Assembly (NCBI GenBank): GCA_046316025.1
Contig: JBKCXU010000126.1
Coordinates: 1 to 19,620, forward strand
Direction: 5' to 3'
DNA length: 19,620 nt
DNA from: JAJTHJ01 sp046316025
Lineage (GTDB): Bacteria > Pseudomonadota > Gammaproteobacteria > Burkholderiales > Burkholderiaceae_F
Position numbers and translations under genes: made by a program. This document shows, piece by piece, positions 1-7,358 of the stretch (the stretch's first letter is position 1; every line of letters starts with the position of its first letter). Below the pieces are notes generated by a model. That model saw only the letters and a list, made by a program, of their open reading frames with translations, was not told the DNA's origin and did no database searches.

Positions 1-135
1 GACCTCCGCTCAACCGGGTTGCTGTGGGGCAGTCACGGATGGGGTGGGCCGCCGTGAAATCGGCCAGCGGTCGCGTCGGTTCCGAGTCGACCGACTTCGT
101 TACCGCCAAAATCAGCACGGAAAGTACGGGAACCC
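1..135. mobile_element. Possible end of an insertion sequence (IS21-like?) interrupting the RND pump gene
   Basis: Reading the minus strand, the pump gene keeps family-typical sequence to about position 136 and then changes into DNA that encodes nothing recognisable in any frame. The segment carries two similar motifs in the same orientation, GCTGATTTTGGCGG (near 108-121) and GCCGATTTCACGGCGG (near 52-67). Repeated motifs of this type occur in the terminal regions of IS21-family elements. No transposase is visible because only 135 bp lie inside the window. The IS21 assignment rests on resemblance alone. A contig-edge misassembly would look the same. Confidence 0.3.
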
Positions 136-366
136 TTGCTCGGCCATCTGCTGCGCGGTGGCGCCGGGCCAGAACGCCTGCACGACCATCGCGCGGAAGG
201 TAAACGGCGGGTCTTCGTCCTGCCCCAGCGCGAAGAAAGCGCCCACACCGGCGATCAGCAGCGCCACCATCAGGTAGCGGATCAACGGGCCGTGGTCGAG
301 CGCCCAGGCCGAGAGGTTGAAGCCCTTGGCCGCCGCGACGACGGACGGTAGACGCGGCGCGGTCAC
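112..366 (-). pseudogene. RND-family efflux pump inner-membrane subunit, truncated after about 77 codons
   Basis: This is the beginning of an AcrB/MexB-type resistance-nodulation-division transporter, a proton-driven inner-membrane pump normally about 1,000 residues long. Residues 15-77 match the family: FNLSAWALDH, then the first transmembrane helix (about 28-48), then GQDEDPPFTFRAMVV and WPGATAQQMAEQ. The family usually continues with a VTDKIERKLQE-like segment, but here the frame reads seven unrelated residues and stops at 112-114. No other frame restores the family sequence. The GTG start at 366 overlaps the stop of the adaptor gene (GTGA), which fixes the start and implies translational coupling. 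The gene appears broken, by an insertion or at an assembly boundary, so the pump should be non-functional as drawn. Confidence 0.75.
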
Positions 367-1469
367 GGTTTGGCGGACGCGGCGGGGGCGAAGAGCTTCT
401 CGTCGAGCAGCTTGACCCGCTGACCGTCCTTGAGCAGATGCACGCCGGCGGTGACCACCGCGTCGCCGGGTTGCACGCCGCCCGCGACCGCGACCTCGTT
501 GCCGGCGATGGACGCGACCTTGATCGCCACCCGCTTGACCGTCATCGCGTTGCGGTCGAGCAGCCAGATGTAAGTGGCGTCGCCCTCGCGCAGCAGCGCC
601 TGCAAGGGCAGCAGCACCGCTGCGGTGGGCACGGGGGTTTCAAACTTGACGGTCGCGGTCATGCCGAAGGCGGCATCGGCCGGTACGTCGAGCAGCGTGA
701 TCCGCGCCGGAAAGGTGCGGGTGGCCGGATCGGCAACCGGGGAAATCTCGCGCACCTTGCCGCGCAGGTCCTTGCCGCCTGCCCAAAGCGAGACGCGCAC
801 CTCAGGGATACGGCGCAGATCGGCAAGCCGGCTTTCGGGGATGGCGATGGCGATCTCTTTCTCGGCGGTCGGTGCCAGCCGCACGACGGACTGGCCCGCG
901 GCGACAACTTGTCCGGCCTCAGCGTCCACGCCGGTGATCACGCCGGCCGTGGGCGCCTTGAGCACCGCGTAATCGGCCTGGTTGCCGCTCACCTCGGCCT
1001 GCGCCGCCGCCTGCTTGTAGCGGGCCTCGGCCGCATCCAGCGCGCTTTTGCGCCGCTCCAGATCGGCGGCGCTGATGAAGCCTTTGGCGTGCAGTTCCTG
1101 AAAGCGCTTGTAGTCGGCGCGCTGTTGGTCGCGGTCGGTCTGCGCGGCCACCAAAGCCTCGCGCGCGGCGGCGGCGGCGAGCTTGTAGTCGGCGGCGTCG
1201 AGCGTGGCGAGGATCTGTCCGGCTTTGACCGCCTGGCCGAGCTCCACGTTACGGGCGACGATCCGCCCGCCGACCTGAAAACCCACGCGCGTTTCCAGCC
1301 GTGGGCGAAGTTCGCCGGGCAGGTCGGCCACCACGCTCACTGCGGCCGGAGCCACCACCATCGCGCGCACCGGGCGGATGTCGTCGCCGCTCGGCACGGT
1401 GCGCGAGCAGGCGGCCAGTACGACTGCGAGCAGAGCGGCCACCGGGGCGCGGCGCAGCAGAAAACGCAT
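363..1469 (-). CDS. RND efflux periplasmic adaptor (membrane fusion protein), lipoprotein
   Basis: This 368-residue protein should link an RND inner-membrane pump to an outer-membrane channel. Residues 1-21 form a lipoprotein signal with lipobox LAAC, making Cys21 the lipidated residue. The biotinyl-lipoyl-like half-motif VGFQVGGRI...GQAVKAGQILATLD covers about 62-91. A charged Ala-rich helical hairpin follows (about 95-163). The second half-motif, with LKAPTAGVITG, lies at about 170-192, and beta-barrel and membrane-proximal domains follow. The ATG at 1469 is preferred because an AGAGGA ribosome site sits just upstream and the signal peptide begins there. The reading frame stays open far upstream, but only as a shadow of crcB. 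A TATATT hexamer at 1498-1503 could be a weak local -10. The partner pump gene overlaps by 4 bp and is disrupted. The efflux substrate cannot be read from the sequence. Confidence 0.93.
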   Translation of the reverse strand: MRFLLRRAPVAALLAVVLAACSRTVPSGDDIRPVRAMVVAPAAVSVVADLPGELRPRLETRVGFQVGGRIVARNVELGQAVKAGQILATLDAADYKLAAAAAREALVAAQTDRDQQRADYKRFQELHAKGFISAADLERRKSALDAAEARYKQAAAQAEVSGNQADYAVLKAPTAGVITGVDAEAGQVVAAGQSVVRLAPTAEKEIAIAIPESRLADLRRIPEVRVSLWAGGKDLRGKVREISPVADPATRTFPARITLLDVPADAAFGMTATVKFETPVPTAAVLLPLQALLREGDATYIWLLDRNAMTVKRVAIKVASIAGNEVAVAGGVQPGDAVVTAGVHLLKDGQRVKLLDEKLFAPAASAKP

Positions 1470-1522
1470 GATCCTCTTTGTTGCTTGTTTGGCCGGCAAT
1501 ATAGCGAAGGGGTCGGCGCCAC

Positions 1523-1921
1523 TTAACCCAGCAGCGCACGCACCGACGCCAAGCCCAGCAGCGTCGCCACGACCGAACCGACGAGGTGCAGTGCCACGTG
1601 AAGCGCCGCCGCCGCCCACTGGCCGCCTTGCAGTAAGGCAACCGATTCCGCCGAGAATGTCGAGAACGTGGTGAGCCCGCCGAGAAAACCTGTCACGATC
1701 AGCAGGCGCCAGGCCGGCGAGATCCCCGGCTGCAACGCGAACACGGCAATAGCCACGCCGATCAGGTAGCCGCCGATCAGGTTGGCGGCGAGCGTGCCGA
1801 GCGGCAGATGGGCCAGGCGCGGGTTGAGCCAGTAGGACAAGCCCCAGCGCAGCCAGGCGCCGACCGCGGCGCCCACACCGACGGCGAGCAGCACCTGCCA
1901 TAACGGTCCGTCGCGGGTCAT
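1523..1921 (-). CDS. crcB: Fluoride ion channel CrcB (Fluc)
   Basis: This 132-residue integral membrane protein belongs to the CrcB/Fluc family, whose dual-topology dimers let fluoride leak out of the cytoplasm. Four hydrophobic helices are visible (about 8-30, 40-62, 70-97 and 103-130). Family signatures include GAWLRW near residue 21, GTLAANLIGGYLIG at 42-55 with pore Asn47, and GFLGGLTTFSTFSAE at 78-92, the Phe/Thr/Ser-rich pore helix. The length is normal. The ATG overlaps the moaE stop (ATGA), so it is probably translated by coupling with the molybdopterin synthase gene. I see no fluoride-riboswitch-like leader, and none is expected inside this overlap. Expression should therefore follow the upstream operon. 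Confidence 0.95.
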   Translation of the reverse strand: MTRDGPLWQVLLAVGVGAAVGAWLRWGLSYWLNPRLAHLPLGTLAANLIGGYLIGVAIAVFALQPGISPAWRLLIVTGFLGGLTTFSTFSAESVALLQGGQWAAAALHVALHLVGSVVATLLGLASVRALLG

Positions 1922-2376
1922 TCGGTCGTGCTCCAGCGGTCGCGCGCCGCGTCATCGCTGTCTCGCGCCTCGACCCAGCGGGCGCCCGCGGCCGTGCTCT
2001 CTTTCTTCCAGAACGGCGCCTCGGTCTTCAGGTAATCCATTACGAACTGGCAGGCGGCAAAGGCCTCCCCGCGATGGCTGCCGGTGACCACGACCAGCAC
2101 AATCTGGTCGGTGGGCGCCAGCTGGCCGATGCGATGGATCACCAACACGTCGAGAATGTCCCAGCGCTGCCGCGCCTGCGCGCAGATGTCTTCGAGCGCA
2201 CGCTCGGTCATGCCGGGGTAGTGCTCGAGCGTCAGCGTGCCGACCTGCGCACAGTCGTTGTGGTCGCGCGCCACGCCGATGAAGCTCGCCACCGCCCCCA
2301 CCCGCGGATCGGCGCCGCGCAGCCGGGCGATCTCGACACCGGCGTCGAAGTCCTCGCGCTGCACGCGGACAGGCAC
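1918..2376 (-). CDS. moaE: Molybdopterin synthase catalytic subunit MoaE
   Basis: MoaE, with thiocarboxylated MoaD, inserts the two dithiolene sulfurs into cyclic pyranopterin monophosphate to form molybdopterin. The protein has 152 residues, close to the usual 150. Family landmarks are GAVASFIGVARDHN (about 27-40), LEHYPGM near 50, HRIGQL at 81-86, SHRGEAF at 100-106 and MDYLKTEAPFWKKE at 113-126. The last stretch includes Lys117 and Lys124/Lys125, matching the active-site lysine region of the E. coli enzyme. The GTG start at 2376 is chosen because GGGAGG lies 7-8 bp upstream and the moaD stop is only 1 bp before it. The 3' end overlaps crcB. Confidence 0.95.
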   Translation of the reverse strand: MPVRVQREDFDAGVEIARLRGADPRVGAVASFIGVARDHNDCAQVGTLTLEHYPGMTERALEDICAQARQRWDILDVLVIHRIGQLAPTDQIVLVVVTGSHRGEAFAACQFVMDYLKTEAPFWKKESTAAGARWVEARDSDDAARDRWSTTE

Positions 2377-2377
2377 C

Positions 2378-2635
2378 CTAGCCTCCCGTGACCGGCGGGA
2401 AGAACGCCACCTCGCACCTGTCGGCGAGCGGCGTGGCGTCCGTGGCCATCGCCTGACCGACCGCGGCGCGGATACGCTTGACCTCGGTGAAGGCGGTGGC
2501 CCAAGGGTCGCCGCGCGCGATGAGCCAGGCGCGCAGGTCCGCCACCGTCGCGACCTGTGGCGGAACATCGAGCTCCTCGCGGTCGCGGCCGACGGCTTCG
2601 CGCAGCCGGGCGAAGTAAAGGACGACGAGTCTCAT
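2378..2635 (-). CDS. moaD: Molybdopterin synthase sulfur carrier subunit MoaD
   Basis: MoaD is a ubiquitin-fold sulfur carrier. MoeB adenylates its C-terminal Gly-Gly, which is then thiocarboxylated and donates sulfur in the MoaE active site. The protein has 85 residues, begins MRLVVLYFARLREAVG, which is typical of the family, and ends PPVTGG, the essential diglycine. The ATG at 2635 gives family-normal length; extending further upstream would run into an inverted repeat. One base separates its stop from moaE, consistent with stoichiometric expression of the two synthase subunits. No moeB, moaA or moaC is present in the window. Confidence 0.93.
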   Translation of the reverse strand: MRLVVLYFARLREAVGRDREELDVPPQVATVADLRAWLIARGDPWATAFTEVKRIRAAVGQAMATDATPLADRCEVAFFPPVTGG

Positions 2636-2669
2636 CGCGGCACCGTAGCCGATGCGCAGTTCAATTCCC

Positions 2670-2742
2670 GTCGCCCCGACGAAGGCCGGGTCCCAGCGTT
2701 GTTGCTGCACAGCCACTGGGCCCCGGCCTTCGTCGGGGCGAC
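2670..2742. repeat. Intergenic inverted repeat, 27-bp arms
   Basis: The arms 2670-2696 and 2716-2742 are reverse complements with one mismatch, separated by a 19-bp loop. The core reads GTCGCCCCGACGAAGGCCGG. The hairpin occupies the gap between moeA (starting transcriptionally upstream) and moaD. It has no adjacent T-run, so it is not a classical intrinsic terminator. Compact palindromes of this kind occur as dispersed repeats in many GC-rich proteobacteria. As RNA it would form a long stem in the operon transcript, possibly affecting mRNA stability or the moeA:moaD expression ratio, which is inference. Confidence 0.85.
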
Positions 2743-2765
2743 ATGGCGCCAGTTCCGGGGAGCCT

Positions 2766-3959
2766 TCATTGCAGCAGATCGGCAAACGGCAGATAGCGCA
2801 CCGCGGCGCCGCGCGCGACAGTCTGGCCGGCGGGGTTGTCCACCAAGCCATCGGCCCAGGTCGCGGAGGTGAGTACGGCCGAGTTCTGGTTGCCGAACAA
2901 CTCCAGCCCGCCCGCCGCGTTGACCCGCACGCGCAGGAACTCGCGCCGCTTGTCGGCACGCGGCCAGTCGAAGTCGGCCCGCAGCGGCAGCGCGCGCGGC
3001 TCGACCTGCGCCACGCCTTGCCGCCGCAGGATGAACGGCCGCGCAAACAGAACGAAGGTGACGAAGCTCGACACCGGGTTGCCCGGCAGGCCGATGAACG
3101 GCACGCCGCGCACGGCGCCAAAGGCGAGCGGCTTGCCCGGCTTCATCGCGATCTGCCACAGCGCCAACTCGCCTTCGGACTCGACCGCCGGCTTGACGTG
3201 ATCCTCCTCGCCGACCGACACACCGCCGGAGGTCACGATCAGGTCGGCCTGCTGGGCGGCGCGGACGAAGGCCGCGCGCGTGGCACTGCGGTCGTCGGGC
3301 ACGATGCCCAGATCGAGCACCTCGCAGCCCAGCCCCTGGAGCAACCCGCGCAGGGTGAAGCGGTTGGAGTTGTAGATGCGCCCCGGCGGCAACGGCTCGC
3401 CCGGCATGACCAATTCATCGCCGGTGAAAAACACGGCGACCCGCACGCGCCGATGGACGGCGAGCGTGGCCGCGCCGACCGACGCGGCCAGGCCCAGCTC
3501 CTGCGCTCGCAACCGGGTGCCCGCAGCCAGCACGGTGCTGCCCGCTTGCACGTCGAGGCCCGCGCGGCGGATCCAGGCGCCGGGCTTGGGTGCCTCGAGA
3601 ACCGTCACGCGGTCGCCGTCGGCGCGGGTGGCCTCCTGCATCACGATGGCGTCCGCCCCCAGCGGCAACGGCGCGCCGGTAAAGATGCGCGCCGCGGTGC
3701 CCGGCTCAAGCGGCGCCCCGACGTGCCCTGCGGCGATGCGCTGGCTGACCGGCAAGGTCACCGGAACCGCAGGCACATCCGCGCAGCGCAGCGCGTAGCC
3801 GTCCATCTGCGAGTTATCCATCGGTGGCACCGCCAGCGGCGAGACCACCGGCTGCGCCAGCACGCGGCCATGCGCTTCCAGCGTCGGCACGGACTCGGTC
3901 TGCGCGACCGGCACTGCGGCGGCCAGCATCCGTTGCAAGGCTTCTTCGACCGACAGCAT
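2766..3959 (-). CDS. moeA: Molybdopterin molybdotransferase MoeA
   Basis: MoeA inserts molybdate into adenylylated molybdopterin, completing molybdenum cofactor. The protein has 397 residues, close to the usual 400-410. Signatures are PPMDNSQMDGYA (46-57, containing an acidic active-site residue), the GADAIVMQE strand near 101-109, TGDEL near 179, TSGGVSVGEEDHVK (243-256, the MoCF_biosynth signature) and GLPGNPVSS (290-298). Its ATG shares one base with the mobB stop (TGATG), implying translational coupling. About 130 bp separate it from moaD, the largest gap inside the molybdenum group, and that gap is filled by an inverted repeat. Confidence 0.97.
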   Translation of the reverse strand: MLSVEEALQRMLAAAVPVAQTESVPTLEAHGRVLAQPVVSPLAVPPMDNSQMDGYALRCADVPAVPVTLPVSQRIAAGHVGAPLEPGTAARIFTGAPLPLGADAIVMQEATRADGDRVTVLEAPKPGAWIRRAGLDVQAGSTVLAAGTRLRAQELGLAASVGAATLAVHRRVRVAVFFTGDELVMPGEPLPPGRIYNSNRFTLRGLLQGLGCEVLDLGIVPDDRSATRAAFVRAAQQADLIVTSGGVSVGEEDHVKPAVESEGELALWQIAMKPGKPLAFGAVRGVPFIGLPGNPVSSFVTFVLFARPFILRRQGVAQVEPRALPLRADFDWPRADKRREFLRVRVNAAGGLELFGNQNSAVLTSATWADGLVDNPAGQTVARGAAVRYLPFADLLQ

Positions 3960-4453
3960 CAGGGAAGTTGCAGGCGCTCGGTGATGAACGCGGCGATCTT
4001 AGCGGCGTCGTTCAGGTCGAGCACGGGCAGGCTCGTCTCGATCGGATGATCGGCAGCCACCGCGATCACGTTGGGATCGTGCGGAAAAATCGGCGGCTCG
4101 GTGTTCGTCGTGCGGCGCACTTCGATGCGCGGAATATGGCCTTCGCTCTTGAAGCCTTCGACGATCGCCAGGTCGCAGGGGGCGAGCAGCGCCAGCAGTT
4201 CGTCGAGGCTGGCGGCACGCTGTGGCGTCTCCGTCAGCAGAGCCCAGCGCTGGCCGGTCGCGATCAGCACCTGGCCCGCGCCCGCCTCGCGGTAGCGAAA
4301 CGAGTCCTTGCCCGGCCGATCCATGTCGAAGCCGTGATGCGCGTTCTTCAGCGCCGACACCGTCAGCCCGCGCGCGCGGAAGAGCGGGATCAGCTTTTCG
4401 ATCAGCGTGGTTTTGCCGGTGCTCGAGTAGCCGATGATGCCGATGGCCTTCAT
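3959..4453 (-). CDS. mobB: Molybdopterin-guanine dinucleotide biosynthesis adaptor MobB
   Basis: This 164-residue P-loop GTPase belongs to the MobB family, a non-essential helper of MobA in forming the guanine dinucleotide form of the cofactor. Visible motifs are the Walker A loop GYSSTGKTT (8-16), LKNAHHGFDMDRPGKDSFRYR (about 35-55, strongly conserved in MobB) and EGFK (99-102) after the IVEG strand. The ATG at 4453 starts exactly at MKAIGIIGY. The frame remains open upstream but only through a repetitive G/C-rich element. It sits directly upstream of moeA. mobA itself is not in the window. Confidence 0.94.
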   Translation of the reverse strand: MKAIGIIGYSSTGKTTLIEKLIPLFRARGLTVSALKNAHHGFDMDRPGKDSFRYREAGAGQVLIATGQRWALLTETPQRAASLDELLALLAPCDLAIVEGFKSEGHIPRIEVRRTTNTEPPIFPHDPNVIAVAADHPIETSLPVLDLNDAAKIAAFITERLQLP

Positions 4454-4560
4454 ACCCACCCCTCCTCCCCCTTCAAGGGGGAGGTCGGGAGGGGGATGGG
4501 TTTCGTCGCGCCCAACCCATCCCCTCCCCAACCCTCCCCTTGGAGGGGAGGGAGTTTGAA
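4454..4560. repeat. Paired inverted-repeat element (REP/BIME-like), copy 1
   Basis: The gap between thrC and mobB holds nested palindromes. There is a hairpin with 10-bp arms (4464-4473 with 4475-4484), a second hairpin with 8-bp arms (4532-4539 with 4545-4552), and an outer pair, 4487-4502 with 4514-4529 (16-bp arms, near-perfect complements). The left outer arm, GGGAGGGGGATGGGTT, occurs identically in a second element at 7385-7400. There is no coding potential. The strong purine/pyrimidine strand asymmetry and nested symmetry fit a dispersed extragenic palindromic repeat. It directly precedes the mobB ribosome site and may influence read-through from thrC. Confidence 0.8.
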
Positions 4561-4591
4561 CAACGCGATGGCGTAACGCCGCATCGGAAAC

Positions 4592-6022
4592 TCAATCCGC
4601 ACGCGTGGCGACGTAAGTCTTCAGTGCTTCCACATTGGTGTCGATCACCTCGAACCGCTGCGGGCGCGCTTCGAGATCGGCATCGGCGGCGGGCCGCTCA
4701 GGCGCGCGGCCGATGGCCTCGACGATAGTCTCGGCAAACTTGGCGGGCAGCGCGGTTTCCAGGCAGATCACCGTCTCGCCCGGCTGGCGCAGCTCGCGTG
4801 CGACCTTGAGGCCGTCGGCGGTGTGCGGATCGACGATCAGGCCGCCCTGCTCGTACTCCGCGCGAATCGTGCACAGGCGGTCGGCGTGCGTACTGGTGCC
4901 CGAGGCGAAGCCGCTCGCCTGCAACGCCGCCAGAGCCGGCGTGCCGTTCAGGTCGAACGCGCCGCGCGCAGCCAGCTCGCCCCACAGCGCGCGCAGCGCG
5001 GCGGGGTCGCGGCCGACCAGATCGAACACAAAGCGCTCGAAGTTCGACGCCTTGGAAATGTCCATCGACGGACTGCTGGTGGCGTGCGTCTCGGCCGCCG
5101 CGCGTGGTCGATAGCGACCCGTGCGGAAGAACTCGTCGAGCACGTTATTCTCGTTGGTGGCAAGCAGCAGACGGTGGATCGGCAGGCCCATCTGTTTCGC
5201 GATCCAGCCGGCGAGGATGTTGCCGAAGTTGCCCGACGGCACGCAAAACGAAGTGCGCGCCGCGCCCGTCGCGCTGGCGGCGAGCCAGCCTTTGAAGTAG
5301 TAGACGACCTGCGCGACGATCCGGCCCCAGTTGATCGAGTTGACCGCGCCGATCCGGTAGCGCGCCTTGAACGCCGCATCGCCGTTGACCGCCTTGACCA
5401 TGTCCTGGCAGTCGTCGAACACGCCGCGTACCGCCAGGTTGTGGATGTTGGCGTCTTGCAGCGAGAACATCTGCGCGCGTTGAAAGGCGCTCATCCGTCC
5501 GTGCGGCGAGAGCATGAAAACGCGCAGCCCGGCCCTGCCCCGCAGCGCGTATTCGGCCGCCGAGCCGGTGTCGCCCGAGGTGGCGCCCAGGATGTTGAGC
5601 GTGGCGCCGCGCTCGGCGAGCACGCGCTCGAAAAGCGCGCCGAGCAACTGCATCGCCATGTCCTTGAAGGCGAGCGTGGGGCCGTTGGACAGTTCCAGCA
5701 GCGCGAGCCCCGGCTCCAACCAGCGCAGCGGCGCGATCTGCGCAAAGTCGCTGTCGGCGCGGCCATTGCCGTAGACGTCGGCGGTGTACGTGGCGCGGCA
5801 CAGTGACTCGATCTGCGCACGCGACAGATCGTCGGCAAAGCGCGCAAGGACTTCCGCCGCTAACTCGGCGTAAGGCAGTTCGCGCCACGCGGCCAAATCG
5901 GCTCCGCCGACTTGCGGATAAGACTCCGGCAAAAAGAGCCCGCCGTCTTCGGCCAAGCCTTCAAGCAGGATGTCGGTGAAGCGCCGCGGCGCCGCGCCGC
6001 CACGGGTGGAGATGTAACGCAT
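4592..6022 (-). CDS. thrC: Threonine synthase
   Basis: This PLP-dependent enzyme converts O-phosphohomoserine to threonine, the last step of the pathway. The protein has 476 residues, the length of the long threonine synthase class found in proteobacteria. It begins MRYISTRGG, the family N-terminus. The PLP-binding lysine is Lys120 in GPTLAFKDMAM. Further signatures are GATSGDTGSAAEYA and the phosphate-binding SGNFGN loop. It lies four bases downstream of hom, so the two should be co-translated. The end of the gene is followed by the paired repeat element, which may separate amino-acid and molybdenum expression. Confidence 0.97.
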   Translation of the reverse strand: MRYISTRGGAAPRRFTDILLEGLAEDGGLFLPESYPQVGGADLAAWRELPYAELAAEVLARFADDLSRAQIESLCRATYTADVYGNGRADSDFAQIAPLRWLEPGLALLELSNGPTLAFKDMAMQLLGALFERVLAERGATLNILGATSGDTGSAAEYALRGRAGLRVFMLSPHGRMSAFQRAQMFSLQDANIHNLAVRGVFDDCQDMVKAVNGDAAFKARYRIGAVNSINWGRIVAQVVYYFKGWLAASATGAARTSFCVPSGNFGNILAGWIAKQMGLPIHRLLLATNENNVLDEFFRTGRYRPRAAAETHATSSPSMDISKASNFERFVFDLVGRDPAALRALWGELAARGAFDLNGTPALAALQASGFASGTSTHADRLCTIRAEYEQGGLIVDPHTADGLKVARELRQPGETVICLETALPAKFAETIVEAIGRAPERPAADADLEARPQRFEVIDTNVEALKTYVATRAD

Positions 6023-6026
6023 GCCG

Positions 6027-7340
6027 CTAGACCAGCTCTTCCTGCCGGATCCGGATCACCGGCGCCAGCACCGTCGGCAGCGCCTCGATGCGTCGGATTG
6101 CGACGTTCACATCAAGCTCCACCGCATCGTGCGTGAGCATGATGATGTCGGTCTGGTTCTCGCCTTCCGACGGCTCGCGCTGGAACAGCGCGTCGATCGA
6201 GATGCGCCCATCGGCAAGGCAGCGCGTGATGTCGGCGAGCACGCCGGGCTGATCGGCCACGCGCATGCGGAAGTAGTAGGACGTGACCGTGTCCTCGATG
6301 CCGAGCCAGGGCACTTCCGCCAGCGCGTCGGGCTGGAAGGCCAGATGCGGCACGCGATGCTCGGGGTCGGCGGTGTGCATCCGCGTCACGTCCACGAGAT
6401 CGGCGACCACGGCGGAGGCGGTCGGCTCCGCGCCTGCGCCCTTGCCGTAGTACAGCGTCACGCCAACCGCGTCGCCCTTGACCAGTACCGCGTTCATTGC
6501 GCCTTCAACACTCGCCAGCAACCGCTCCTTGGGCACCAACGTCGGATGCACGCGCAGTTCGATGCCCTGCGGCCGCCGTTTGGCGATGCCGAGCAGCTTG
6601 ATCCGGTAGCCCAACTGCTCGGCGTAGCGGATGTCCTCGGCCGCGAGTTGGCCGATGCCTTCGATCGTCGCCGCGTCGAAATTGATCGGCACGCCAAAGG
6701 CGATCGACGCCAGCAGCGTCAGCTTGTGTGCGGCGTCGATTCCTCCGATGTCGAAGGTCGGGTCGGCTTCGGCATAGCCGAGCTCTTGCGCCTCCGCCAG
6801 CACGGTCGCAAACGGCAGGCCGCGCGCGCGCATTTCGGACAGGATGAAGTTGCTGGTGCCGTTGATGATCCCGGCGATCCACTCGATACGGTTGGCCGAC
6901 AGGCCCTCGCGCAGCGCCTTGACGATCGGGATGCCGCCGGCCACCGCCGCCTCGAAGGCGACCATCAAGTCGCGCTCCTGCGCGGCAGCGAAGATCTCGT
7001 TGCCGTGCACCGCCAACAGCGCCTTGTTGGCGGTGACCACGTGCTTGCCGTGCGCAAGCGCCTCCAACACCAGCGTGCGCGCCGGCTCGTAGCCACCCAT
7101 CAACTCGACCACGATGTCGATGTCCGGGTGGCGGACGATGTCGTGCGGGTCGCTCGCGATCGGCAGGTCGGGGCCGACGACAGCGCGCGCTTTGGCGACG
7201 TCGCGAACCGCAACGGCGGCAATTTCGATGCCGCGCCCGGCGCGACGCTGAATCTCGTGTTGGTTTCGGCGCAGCACTTCAAATGTGCCGCGACCGACCG
7301 TGCCCAGGCCCAGCAGGCCGACTTTGATGGGTTGGATCAT
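6027..7340 (-). CDS. hom: Homoserine dehydrogenase
   Basis: This enzyme reduces aspartate semialdehyde to homoserine with NAD(P)H, the branch point to threonine and methionine. The 437-residue protein has an N-terminal Rossmann domain (VGLLGLGTVGRGTFE, 7-21), VTANKALLA (102-110), INGTSNFIL (159-167) and GGIDAAHKLTLLA (199-211), with catalytic Lys206. A C-terminal ACT domain (from about residue 350) is the expected site of threonine feedback inhibition. It is monofunctional, with no aspartokinase fused. The start, MIQPIKVGLLG, is the family-typical one. A GGAA-containing ribosome site lies just upstream. Confidence 0.97.
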   Translation of the reverse strand: MIQPIKVGLLGLGTVGRGTFEVLRRNQHEIQRRAGRGIEIAAVAVRDVAKARAVVGPDLPIASDPHDIVRHPDIDIVVELMGGYEPARTLVLEALAHGKHVVTANKALLAVHGNEIFAAAQERDLMVAFEAAVAGGIPIVKALREGLSANRIEWIAGIINGTSNFILSEMRARGLPFATVLAEAQELGYAEADPTFDIGGIDAAHKLTLLASIAFGVPINFDAATIEGIGQLAAEDIRYAEQLGYRIKLLGIAKRRPQGIELRVHPTLVPKERLLASVEGAMNAVLVKGDAVGVTLYYGKGAGAEPTASAVVADLVDVTRMHTADPEHRVPHLAFQPDALAEVPWLGIEDTVTSYYFRMRVADQPGVLADITRCLADGRISIDALFQREPSEGENQTDIIMLTHDAVELDVNVAIRRIEALPTVLAPVIRIRQEELV

Positions 7341-7358
7341 TGACTTTCCATCTCTGTT

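Noticed and set aside
438..1526. Long plus-strand open frame opposite the efflux adaptor gene
   Set aside because: It mirrors codon bias of the GC-rich minus-strand gene; the product is Gly/His/Arg-rich with no family motifs, while the minus strand encodes a clear lipoprotein adaptor.
1470..1955. N-terminal extension of the adaptor frame through crcB to position 1955
   Set aside because: The extension runs across crcB in another frame; the lipoprotein signal and ribosome site at 1469 define the real start.
2652..4049. 465-codon plus-strand open frame opposite moeA
   Set aside because: Shadow of moeA and its flanking repeat; low-complexity, Arg/His/Gln-rich, no recognisable domain.
4454..4560. 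CRISPR-like array from repeated G-rich units
   Set aside because: The units are inverted rather than direct, irregularly spaced and without spacers of uniform length; no cas genes are present.
6021..7343. 440-codon plus-strand open frame opposite hom
   Set aside because: Exactly covers hom on the other strand, and hom has full catalytic motifs; composition is typical of antisense frames in GC-rich DNA.
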